Assembly (NCBI RefSeq): GCF_002086285.1 | Contig: NZ_MVHU01000028.1 | Location: forward strand, 1 to 60,398 | Direction of reading: 5' to 3' | From: Mycolicibacter kumamotonensis | Lineage (GTDB): Bacteria; Actinomycetota; Actinomycetes; Mycobacteriales; Mycobacteriaceae | DNA length: 60,398 nt | In this document: positions 8,465-16,324 of the stretch, piece by piece | How positions within the stretch are numbered: position 1 is the first letter of the stretch | Layout: the number at the start of each line of letters is the position of its first letter | The notes under the pieces: generated by a model | Databases searched by the model: none | Told to the model about the DNA's origin: nothing | Seen by the model: the letters and a program-made list of their open reading frames with translations, nothing else | Position numbers and translations under genes: made by a program

Positions 8465-10203
8465 CGCAGCCCTCCGGCCAGTGATTGGGATTCGGCGAAC
8501 TCGGCGTAGATGGGACACCCGGTCAGCAACTGCTGGTCGGTGCCGGCGCCGACCACCCGACCGTCATCGATGACGATCACCTGATCGGCCTGGGCGACCG
8601 TCGAGATCCGCTGCGCCACAATGATCACCGTCGCATCGGCGGCCACCTCGCGCAGTGCCGCCCGCACGGCGGCGTCGGTGCCGGTGTCCAGCGCGGAGAA
8701 CGCGTCGTCGAACAGATAGATCGACGGCCGGCGGATCACGGCCCGGGCGATCGCCAGCCGTTGCCGCTGCCCACCGGACAGATTGATCCCGCCCTGGGCC
8801 ACCGGCATCGCCAGCCCGTCGGGGTGCGCGGCGACGAAATCGTCGGCGGCGGCCACCCGCAACGCCTCCCACATCTGCTCGTCGCCGACCTGCGCGCCGG
8901 CCGGGGCGCCGTAGCGCAGGTTGTCGGCGACGGTCCCGGAGAACAGATAGCCGCGCTGCGGCACCAGCCCGATCCCCGACCACAGCTCTTCGGGGTCGCG
9001 GTCGCGCACGTCGACGCCGTCGATGAGCACCGCGCCCTCGGTCACGTCGCGCAGCCGGCAGATCAGCGACACCAGGGTGGACTTTCCCGACCCGGTGGAG
9101 CCGACCACCGCGGTGGTGGAGCCGGGCCGGGCGGTCAGCGACACGTCGTGCAGCACCGCCCGGTCGGCGCCGGGATAGGCGAAGCCGACCGCGGCCAGCC
9201 GGACCTCGCCGGTGCTGGACGACGGCGTCACCGGGTTCATCGGCGTGCTCAGCGCCGGCTCGGTGGACAGCACCTCGGTGATCCGCTCGGCGCACACCGC
9301 GGCGCGGGGCAGGATCGCCACCACCATGGTGGCCATCAGCACCGCCATCAGGATCTGCATGAAATAGGACAGGAACGCGATCAGTGATCCGACCTGCATC
9401 TGCCCGGCGTCGATGCGCAGCCCGCCGAACCAGATCAGCGCGACGCTGGAGGCGTTGATGATCAGCGTGGTGGCCGGCAGCATCAGCGCCTGCAGGTTGC
9501 CGACGGTCATGGAGGTGTCCGACAGGGCCAGGTTGGCGCGGGCGAACCGGTCCTGCTCATGGGCTTCGCGGGCGAAGGCGCGGATGACCCGGATCCCGGT
9601 GAGCTGATCGCGCAGCACCCGGTTGATGTTGTCGATCAGCATCTGCATCCGGCGGAACAACGGCAGCATCCGCACCACGATCGCGTAGTTGGCCCCCGCC
9701 AGCACCGGCACGGCCACCGCCAGCAGCCAGGACAGTCCGACGTCCTGGTGCAGCGCCATCAGCAGCCCGCCGATGCTCATGATCGGCGCGGCGACCAGCA
9801 CGGTGGCGCCCAGCTGCACCACCAGCTGGATCTGGCGGACGTCGTTGGTGGTGCGGGTCAGCAGCGTCGGCGTGCCGAACCGGGTGGTCTCGCGCTCGGA
9901 GAAGCCGATCACCCGGGTGAACACCGCCCGGCGCAGGTCCCGGCCGAAGCCGGTCCCGGTGCGCGCGCCGTAGTAGACCGCCGCGACCGCGCACAGCACC
10001 TGCACTCCGGTGACGGCGAGCATCACCGCGCCCAGCCGGGTGATGACTCCCGTGTCGCCGCGCACCACCCCGTCGTCGATGATCGAGGCGTTAACGGTCG
10101 GCAGGTACAGCGAGGCCAGGGTGCTGATCAGCTGCAGGGTCATCACCGCCGCGACCGGCCACCGGTACGGCCTGAGGTAGCAGCGCAGCAGCGCCAGGAG
10201 CAT
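8461..10203 (-). CDS. ABC exporter half-transporter, degenerate ATPase partner (Rv1273c-like)
   Basis: 580 residues from the ATG at 10203 (the frame is open to 10278, but homology-like sequence MLLALLRCYLRPYRW starts here). Membrane domain 10-305, ATPase domain 335-580. Walker A GSTGSGKST 368-376 and signature LSGGQ 475-479 are canonical, but the catalytic Glu after Walker B is Asp (YLFDD, D500) and the switch His is Gln (VAQR, Q531). This matches the degenerate half of heterodimeric exporters such as TM287/288. It is translationally coupled to the next gene by a 4-base overlap. Confidence 0.88.
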   Translation of the reverse strand: MLLALLRCYLRPYRWPVAAVMTLQLISTLASLYLPTVNASIIDDGVVRGDTGVITRLGAVMLAVTGVQVLCAVAAVYYGARTGTGFGRDLRRAVFTRVIGFSERETTRFGTPTLLTRTTNDVRQIQLVVQLGATVLVAAPIMSIGGLLMALHQDVGLSWLLAVAVPVLAGANYAIVVRMLPLFRRMQMLIDNINRVLRDQLTGIRVIRAFAREAHEQDRFARANLALSDTSMTVGNLQALMLPATTLIINASSVALIWFGGLRIDAGQMQVGSLIAFLSYFMQILMAVLMATMVVAILPRAAVCAERITEVLSTEPALSTPMNPVTPSSSTGEVRLAAVGFAYPGADRAVLHDVSLTARPGSTTAVVGSTGSGKSTLVSLICRLRDVTEGAVLIDGVDVRDRDPEELWSGIGLVPQRGYLFSGTVADNLRYGAPAGAQVGDEQMWEALRVAAADDFVAAHPDGLAMPVAQGGINLSGGQRQRLAIARAVIRRPSIYLFDDAFSALDTGTDAAVRAALREVAADATVIIVAQRISTVAQADQVIVIDDGRVVGAGTDQQLLTGCPIYAEFAESQSLAGGLR

Positions 10204-10312
10204 GGGGTTACTGTCGCACACCGGGGCCGGCCGCACCTGCTGGTGAGGCTGCCGGGGCGACACAAACCGACTGGTCACCCGGTGTGTCGTGGTTGCCCGG
10301 CGGTGGTGCCGC

Positions 10313-10318
10313 TACAGT
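10313..10318 (+). promoter_or_regulatory. -10 element of a probable leaderless lprB transcript
   Basis: TACAGT at 10313-10318 ends 7 bases before the GTG at 10326, which would put transcription start at the start codon. TTGCCC at 10293-10298 is only 14 bp away, so the -35 is unclear. Confidence 0.4.
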
Positions 10319-10325
10319 GCATCGT

Positions 10326-10874
10326 GTGCGGCTCAAACTGACGGTCCCGGCCCTGGCGGTCGCTACCGTGATTCCGATGCTCGCCGGGTGTTCCGACTCC
10401 GGCTCGACCGAAGCCCAGTCCGGCGAGTCCCCGGCGTCCAAGTCCGATCAGAGCACTCACGGGCCGTCCTTCCCGCAGTGCGGGGGCATCAGCGACGAGA
10501 CCGTCACCAACCTGACCCGGGTGTCGGGGCTGGTCAACACCGCGCAGAACTCGGTGGGCTGCCAGTGGCTGGCCCGCGGCGGGATCATGGGCCCGCACTT
10601 CTCCTTCTCCTGGTACCGGGGCAGCCCGATCGGGCGTGAACGCAAGACCGAGGAGGTGTCGCGCACGTCGGTGGAGGACATCAACATCGACGGCCACAGC
10701 GGCTTCATCGCGATCGGCACCGCCCCGACCATGGGCGACAACCTGTGCGAGATCGGCATCCAGTTCAAGGACGACTTCATCGAGTGGTCGGTGAGTTTCG
10801 CCCAGAAGCCGTTCCCGGACCCGTGCGACGTCGCCAAAGAGCTGACCCGCCAGTCGATTGCGAACGCCAAATGA
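10326..10874 (+). CDS. lprB: Lipoprotein LprB (DUF3558)
   Basis: 182 residues. I start at the GTG at 10326, which gives a short basic N-terminus, hydrophobic segment and lipobox LAGC (Cys22); the frame is open to 10284 but the longer form would bury the signal. After the lipidated Cys comes a Ser/Gly-rich linker and then a DUF3558-like domain with four further cysteines (around CGGISDE, VGCQW, NLCEIG, DPCDV). Gene order (exporter pair divergent, lprC downstream) equals Rv1274 in M. tuberculosis. Surface-anchored protein of unknown function. Confidence 0.87.
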   Translation: MRLKLTVPALAVATVIPMLAGCSDSGSTEAQSGESPASKSDQSTHGPSFPQCGGISDETVTNLTRVSGLVNTAQNSVGCQWLARGGIMGPHFSFSWYRGSPIGRERKTEEVSRTSVEDINIDGHSGFIAIGTAPTMGDNLCEIGIQFKDDFIEWSVSFAQKPFPDPCDVAKELTRQSIANAK

Positions 10875-11413
10875 GCCGCCGGATTTTTGCCGCGCTCGCG
10901 CTGCTGGCCGTGCTGATCGCACCGACCGCCTGCTCGCGTGAGGTGGGCGGCACCGCGGTCAAGGCGGGCTCCGGCGATACTCAGCGCAACAACAACTCCG
11001 AGCGGCAGTACCCCAACCTGCTCAAGGAGTGCGAGGTGCTGACCACCGACATTCTGGCCAAGACGGTGGGGGCGGACCCGCTGGACATCCAGAGCACCTT
11101 CGTCGGCGCGATCTGCCGCTGGCAGGCGGCTAACCCGGCCGGGCTGATCGACATCACCCGGTTCTGGTTCGAGCAGGGCAGCCTGGACAACGAGCGCAAG
11201 GTCGCCGAGTTCCTGCAGTATCAGATCGAGAACAAGACGATCGTGGGCGTGCCGTCGATCGTGATGCGCCCCGCGGACCCGAACGGCTCGTGCGGAGTGG
11301 CCAGCGACGCCGCCGGCGTGGTCGGCTGGTGGGTCAACCCGCAGGCGCCCGGTATCGACGCGTGCGAGCAGGCGATCAAGCTGATGGAGCTCACGCTCGC
11401 GACGAACTCCTAG
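10871..11413 (+). CDS. lprC: Lipoprotein LprC (DUF3558)
   Basis: 180 residues, ATG overlapping the lprB stop (ATGA), so translation is coupled. The N-terminus has a hydrophobic signal ending at Cys21, but the lipobox APTAC has Pro at -3 where Leu is usual, so lipidation is less certain than for LprB. The mature part is DUF3558-like with paired cysteines and resembles LprB, suggesting a duplicated gene pair acting together at the envelope. Order equals Rv1275. Confidence 0.83.
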   Translation: MSRRIFAALALLAVLIAPTACSREVGGTAVKAGSGDTQRNNNSERQYPNLLKECEVLTTDILAKTVGADPLDIQSTFVGAICRWQAANPAGLIDITRFWFEQGSLDNERKVAEFLQYQIENKTIVGVPSIVMRPADPNGSCGVASDAAGVVGWWVNPQAPGIDACEQAIKLMELTLATNS

Positions 11414-11582
11414 CGAGACCAGGGCCGTAGCCGAACGGTGTTCGCGCACCCGCGCACCCGCGAGGGGGGCGACCTCATGCCGATTCCAGGACAATTGGGC
11501 CTGCCGGTGGCTAGAGTCACCCTCTGGTAACTGTCAGATTCACTGTCGTTGTGCAGGTTTGACTCCCAAGGAGAGGGCAAGG

Positions 11583-11792
11583 ATGATGCGTCACCGTCTT
11601 CTGGTCGCCGTTGTCGTGGGTGCAGCGACTGCCGGTGTGGCAGTCGCCCCCGTGGCCGTGGCCGACCCGCCCTACAAGAATTGCTCCGAAGCCCACGCGG
11701 ATGGCCGCTACAACATCACCCAGGACGATCCCGCCTACTCGGCGAAACTCGACCGCGACGGTGACGGGCTCGCCTGCGAACCAAAGCGCTGA
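11583..11792 (+). CDS. Small secreted excalibur calcium-binding domain protein
   Basis: 69 residues from the ATG at 11583 (a second ATG follows directly), with AGGAGAGG upstream. Signal peptide about 1-30 (cleavage near AVADPP), then one excalibur domain: YKNCSEAHADGRYNI, DPAYSAKLDRD and DGDGLACE, carrying the DxDxDGxxCE loop and the two conserved cysteines. The motif is thought to bind Ca2+ outside the cell. Role unknown. Not present at this point in M. tuberculosis as far as I recall. Confidence 0.85.
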   Translation: MMRHRLLVAVVVGAATAGVAVAPVAVADPPYKNCSEAHADGRYNITQDDPAYSAKLDRDGDGLACEPKR

Positions 11793-11825
11793 GCCCGGCC
11801 CCGAGCGCGCCGCAGCCTCGGGCGA

Positions 11826-12332
11826 TCAGCGTGGCACGTGAAAGTCCACCAGGGCCGCCGTCCCGAGCTCCACGCCCGCCCAACCACCGCTCACGTGCAG
11901 CACCGCGATCCCCGACGTCGGGAACTTCGCTGAGATCTGCTGGGCAACAGCGGCATCGGTTCCCGGCGCGCCGGCCAGCCCGAGGGCGACGCTCGACATG
12001 GCCGGCTCATGGCCGATCACCAGCAGGGTGTGCACGTCGTCGCCGACGGTGTTGATCGTCGCGATCACGGTTCCCGGCGCCGCCTCGTAGAGGTCGTCGA
12101 GGTACCGGACCGGTGCGCTCACCCCGGTTTGCTCGAGGGTCTGCCGGGTGCGGGTGGCCGTCGAGCACAGCACCGCGTCGATCTCGGGGTCCCGGGCGCG
12201 CAGCCAGTCGCCGGCCAGCCCGGCCTCCCGGATTCCGCGCTTGGCCAGCGGGCGTTCATGGTCGAGGGCCCCGGGCGGATAGTCGGACTTGGCGTGCCGC
12301 AGCAGGATCAGGGTGCGGTGCTCGTTGCTCAT
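11826..12332 (-). CDS. SixA-like histidine phosphatase (Rv1276c-like)
   Basis: 168 residues. The phosphatase signature LRHAKSD (R12-H13-A14-K15) gives the catalytic phospho-accepting His, and LLVIGHEPAMSS carries the second catalytic His; RTRQT and the acid DDLYEA are also conserved. It belongs to the SixA branch of the histidine phosphatase superfamily, which removes phosphate from phosphohistidine or small molecules. Convergent with the excalibur gene (33 bp apart). Position equals Rv1276c in M. tuberculosis. Confidence 0.85.
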   Translation of the reverse strand: MSNEHRTLILLRHAKSDYPPGALDHERPLAKRGIREAGLAGDWLRARDPEIDAVLCSTATRTRQTLEQTGVSAPVRYLDDLYEAAPGTVIATINTVGDDVHTLLVIGHEPAMSSVALGLAGAPGTDAAVAQQISAKFPTSGIAVLHVSGGWAGVELGTAALVDFHVPR

Positions 12333-12492
12333 TGGCCCAAGGGTAGGGCCGTCGGCGATCGCCGAAGTAGCGCATGCGATATCCGATTCGAACTCCTCTC
12401 ACCCCCCGGTTGGCGTTACCGATGTGGCGCGTGTGACCTCCGTGGTCACGTCGTCATGCGCCGCCCGGACCTGCCGGGCAAGGTCCGCGGGC

Positions 12493-12515
12493 TTGTCGGT
12501 GACCGGCCATACACT
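12493..12515 (+). promoter_or_regulatory. PafBC-type (RecA-NDp) DNA-damage promoter upstream of sbcD-like gene
   Basis: TTGTCGGTG (12493-12501), eight bases, then TACACT (12510-12515). This fits the published motif tTGTCRGTG-N8-TAnnnT at every defined position. It would start transcription ~40 bases before the sbcD ATG. The motif marks LexA-independent, PafBC-controlled DNA-repair genes in mycobacteria. Confidence 0.75.
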
Positions 12516-12559
12516 CGCGATGCCCGGCTGACGGACCGGCGGAAAGGGACAGGACCGAC

Positions 12560-13705
12560 ATGCGATTCGTGCACACCGCCGATTGGCAGCTCGGCATGAC
12601 CCGGCACTTCCTGGCCGGCGACGCCCAGCCGCGTTACTCGGCGGCCCGGCGCGACGCGGTGGCCGGGCTGGGGGCGCTGGCGAAGGAGACCGGTGCGGAG
12701 TTCGTCGTCGTCGCCGGGGACGTGTTCGAGGACAATCAATTAGCCCCCGAGGTCATCAGTTTGTCCCTGGAGGCCATGCGCACCATCGGAATCCCGGTCT
12801 ACCTGCTACCCGGAAACCACGATCCGCTCGATGCCGCGTCGGTCTACACCAGCGCGTTGTTCACCGCAGAGTGCCCCGACAACGTCGTCGTGCTCGACAC
12901 CGCCGGCGTGCATCGGGTGCGCCCCGGCCTGGAGATCGTCGCCGCGCCGTGGCGATCCAAACGGCCCACCACCGACCTGGCCAGCGCCGTGCTCGACGGC
13001 CTGCCCGCCGACGGCACCATCCGAGTCCTGGTTGCCCACGGCGGCGTCGACGCGCTGGACCCCGACCCGAACAACCCCGCGCTGATTCGGCTTGCGGCCC
13101 TGCAGGACGCCCTGGACCGCGGCGCGATCCACTATGTCGCCCTGGGGGACAAGCACTCCCGCACCCGAGTCGGGGAGACGGGCCGCATCTGGTATTCCGG
13201 TTCCCCGGAGCCCACCAACTTCGACGACATCGAATCCGACCCCGGCCACGTGCTGGTGGTCGACATCGACGAGACCGACGGCACCGTGAGCGTCGACTCC
13301 CGCCACGTCGGCCGGTGGCGTTTCCTGACCCTGCACCGCCAACTCGACACCGGCCGTGACGTCACCGACCTGGACATCAACCTCGACCAGCTGCCGGACA
13401 AGGAACGCACGGTCGTCCAGCTGGCCCTGACGGGTTCGCTCAGCGTCACCGACAGGGCTGCCCTCGATGTCTGCCTGGACCGTTATTCGCGGCTGTTCGC
13501 CTGGGTGGGCACCTGGAAACGTCATACCCACCTGGTGGTGGTTCCCGCCGACGGTGAATTCTCCGACCTGGGATTCGGCGGTTTCGCCGCGGACGCGGTC
13601 GAGGAACTGGTCGCCGCCGCGCGCGCGGACGACACCGGCGCCTCCGAAGACGCCCAAGCTGCGCTGGCGCTGCTGCTGCGCCTGGTCGATCGGGGGGTGG
13701 CATGA
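12560..13705 (+). CDS. SbcD/Mre11-like DNA exonuclease subunit (Rv1277-like)
   Basis: 381 residues; ATG preceded by GGAAAGGGACAGG. Calcineurin-type phosphoesterase motifs in order: HTADWQLG (D8; the usual His of D-x-H is Gln10), GDVFEDN, LPGNHD, VAHGG and GDKHS. A C-terminal capping region follows. It should form a nuclease-ATPase complex with the SbcC-like protein, processing DNA ends or hairpins. The genes overlap by 4 bases (ATGA). A PafBC-type promoter lies 45 bp upstream, so DNA damage induction is likely. The motif I Gln may weaken metal binding compared with Mre11. Confidence 0.85.
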   Translation: MRFVHTADWQLGMTRHFLAGDAQPRYSAARRDAVAGLGALAKETGAEFVVVAGDVFEDNQLAPEVISLSLEAMRTIGIPVYLLPGNHDPLDAASVYTSALFTAECPDNVVVLDTAGVHRVRPGLEIVAAPWRSKRPTTDLASAVLDGLPADGTIRVLVAHGGVDALDPDPNNPALIRLAALQDALDRGAIHYVALGDKHSRTRVGETGRIWYSGSPEPTNFDDIESDPGHVLVVDIDETDGTVSVDSRHVGRWRFLTLHRQLDTGRDVTDLDINLDQLPDKERTVVQLALTGSLSVTDRAALDVCLDRYSRLFAWVGTWKRHTHLVVVPADGEFSDLGFGGFAADAVEELVAAARADDTGASEDAQAALALLLRLVDRGVA

Positions 13706-16317
13706 GGCTGCACCGGTTGGCGCTGACCAACTACCGCGGCGTGGCCCATCGGGAGATCGACTTCCCCGACCACGGCGTGGTGGTGGTGTGCGGCGCCAAC
13801 GAGATCGGCAAGTCCTCGATGATCGAGGCGCTGGACCTGCTGCTGGAGTCCAAGGACCGCTCCGCCAAGAAGGACGTCAAACAGGTCAAGCCGACTCACG
13901 CTGACGTCGGCGCCGAGGTCACCGCGGAGATCAGCACCGGCCCTTACCGTTTCGTCTATCACAAACGCTTCCACAAGGCGCCCCGGACGCAACTGACCAT
14001 TCTGGAGCCGCGCCGCGAGCAGCTCACCGGAGACGAGGCACACGACCGGGTCCGCGCGATGCTGGACGAGACCATGGACACCGGCCTGTGGGAGGCGCAA
14101 CGGGTGCTGCAGGCGGCCTCGACCGCGGCGGTGGACCTGTCCGGGTGCGATGCGCTGTCCAGGGCGCTGGACGTCGCCGCCGGTGACACCGCCACCCTCA
14201 GCGGAACCGAGCCGCTGCTGATCGAGCGGATCGATGCCGAGTACGCGCGGTACTTCACCGCGACCGGACGCCCCACCGGGGAGTGGGCAAGCGCCATCGC
14301 CGCAGTGGCCGACGCCGACGCCGAGGTGGCGCGGTGCGCCGAGCTGCTCGCCGAAGTGGACGAGCGGGTGCAGCGGCACGCCGAGCTGTCCGAGCAGTTG
14401 GCGGCCTTGACCGAGGAGCAGGCCGCCGCGGATGCCCGGCACAGCGCGGCGCAGAAAGCCGGCGCCGCGATCGCCGAGCTGCGCAGCCGGCTTCGCGACG
14501 CGCAGTTGGTGGCCACTGGGGCCGAAGGCACCTGCGCCGCGACCGACAGCGTCCAGGCCCAGCGGCAGCGGCTGCGCGACGACCTCGAATCCCGCGCGGC
14601 CGCGATCGCCCTGCTGGACACCGAGATCGACGCCGCCGCGCAGGCGCAGGCCACCGCCGAGGCCGAGGCCACCGCGGCAGAGGCCGCCGCGGCCGGCGCC
14701 GCCCACAGGCTGGCCGCCGCCACCGAACGCGCCGTTTCGGCTCGTCGGGTCGTCGACCAACTCGCCGCCCGCGACGAGGCGGACCGGCTGGCCGCCCGGC
14801 TCGAGCGCCTCGATGACACCGAAGGCCAGCTCGCCCAGGTGGCGGCGGAGCTGGCGCAGATCGTGGTGACCGAGCCGATGCTGCGCCGGATCGAAGACGC
14901 GGTCGCGGCCTGCGACCGCAGCGAGGCGTCGCTGGCCGCGATCTCGGCGACGCTGGAGCTCACCGCGGTCGCCGACATCGATCTGGTGATCGCCGGCGAG
15001 CACACCCCGCTGTCCGCCGGTCAGAGCTGGTCGGCCACTGTCACCGACGGCCTTGAGGTCGGTTTGCCCGGCCTGCTCAGCGTGCGTGTCCGGCCCGGCG
15101 ACAGCGCGCGGGCGGCCAGTGCCAAACATGCTGCGGCACAAGCCGAGCTGGCCGATGCCTTGGCGGCAGCGGGCGTGTCCGAACCTGCGCAGGCGCGTCA
15201 CGCCGACCAGCGGCGCCGCGAACTAGAGGGCAGCCGCGACCAATTGAGCGCCGCGCTGGCCGCGTTGCGCGGCGACGACGACGTCGCTGAACTGCGTGCC
15301 CGGCTAGCGCGGCTGCGCGACGAGCACGGCGCGATCCCCGACGGGATCACCCCCGAACAGGCCCGCGCCGACCGTGACGCGGCCGAGGCGCTGCGGGTGC
15401 AGGCCGACACCGACTGCGAAGCCCTGCGCCGAACGGCCCAGGAGGCTGCCGCGCGTCGCACCGAGGCCGCCACCCGGTTGACGCTGCTGCGGGAAAAGGT
15501 GGCCGCGCAACGCGTTGAGCTGGAGTCGGTCAGTCAGCGTCTCGCCGACCAGCGGGCGGAGATCAGGGATGACGACCTGGCGGCCAGCGCTGCTGCCAAC
15601 GCGCAGGCCGTGCGCACCGCGCAGCAGCGGGTGGCCGAGTTGACCGAACAGTTGGGCGCCGCGGCGCCCGATGCGGTCGACGCCGAACTCGTCGCGGCGC
15701 AGACCGCGGCGCAAGACCTGGGCGCCCGGCACGCCGAGACCGCCCGCGCGCTGCACGAGGTGGAGGTCGAACTCGCCGTCTTCGGCACCCAGGGCCGCCG
15801 GGGCCAGCTCGACGCCGCAGAGACGGCACGGGAACACGTTGCGGCCGAACATGATCGGATCGGGCGAAGGGCACGCGCCGCCGCGCTGCTGCGTTCCACG
15901 ATGAACCGCCACCGAGACGACACCCGCCGCCGCTACGTCGAGCCGTTCCGCGCCGAGATCCAGCGGCTCGGCGCGAAGGTGTTCGGCGCCGATTTCGAAG
16001 TCGACGTCGACACCGATCTGAAGATCTGCGCGCGCACCCTCGACGGTCGCACCGTGCCCTATGAGTCACTTTCCGGGGGCGCCAAGGAACAGCTGGGCAT
16101 CCTGACCCGGCTGGCCGGGGCGGCGCTGGTTGCCAAGGAGGACAGCGTCCCGGTGGTGATCGACGACGCGCTGGGCTTCACCGACCCCGACCGGCTGGAG
16201 AAGATGGGCGCGGTGTTCGACGCGGTCGGTTCGGACGGCCAGGTGATCGTGTTGACCTGCAGCCCGGACCGCTACCGCAGCGTCACCGACGCCCACCGCA
16301 TCGACTTGAGCGCCTGA
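13702..16317 (+). CDS. SbcC/Rad50-like AAA ATPase (Rv1278-like)
   Basis: 871 residues, shorter than E. coli SbcC (1048). Walker A GANEIGKSS (31-39) at the N-terminus; ABC-type signature LSGGAKEQ and Walker B VPVVIDDALGF near the C-terminus. Between them lies a long Ala/Glu/Arg-rich coiled coil. I see no CxxC zinc hook in the middle, so arm-to-arm dimerisation by zinc seems absent, as in YhaN-type relatives. Works with the SbcD-like nuclease encoded just upstream. Convergent with oppA (7 bp apart). Confidence 0.85.
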   Translation: MRLHRLALTNYRGVAHREIDFPDHGVVVVCGANEIGKSSMIEALDLLLESKDRSAKKDVKQVKPTHADVGAEVTAEISTGPYRFVYHKRFHKAPRTQLTILEPRREQLTGDEAHDRVRAMLDETMDTGLWEAQRVLQAASTAAVDLSGCDALSRALDVAAGDTATLSGTEPLLIERIDAEYARYFTATGRPTGEWASAIAAVADADAEVARCAELLAEVDERVQRHAELSEQLAALTEEQAAADARHSAAQKAGAAIAELRSRLRDAQLVATGAEGTCAATDSVQAQRQRLRDDLESRAAAIALLDTEIDAAAQAQATAEAEATAAEAAAAGAAHRLAAATERAVSARRVVDQLAARDEADRLAARLERLDDTEGQLAQVAAELAQIVVTEPMLRRIEDAVAACDRSEASLAAISATLELTAVADIDLVIAGEHTPLSAGQSWSATVTDGLEVGLPGLLSVRVRPGDSARAASAKHAAAQAELADALAAAGVSEPAQARHADQRRRELEGSRDQLSAALAALRGDDDVAELRARLARLRDEHGAIPDGITPEQARADRDAAEALRVQADTDCEALRRTAQEAAARRTEAATRLTLLREKVAAQRVELESVSQRLADQRAEIRDDDLAASAAANAQAVRTAQQRVAELTEQLGAAAPDAVDAELVAAQTAAQDLGARHAETARALHEVEVELAVFGTQGRRGQLDAAETAREHVAAEHDRIGRRARAAALLRSTMNRHRDDTRRRYVEPFRAEIQRLGAKVFGADFEVDVDTDLKICARTLDGRTVPYESLSGGAKEQLGILTRLAGAALVAKEDSVPVVIDDALGFTDPDRLEKMGAVFDAVGSDGQVIVLTCSPDRYRSVTDAHRIDLSA

Positions 16318-16324
16318 GCGGTCA

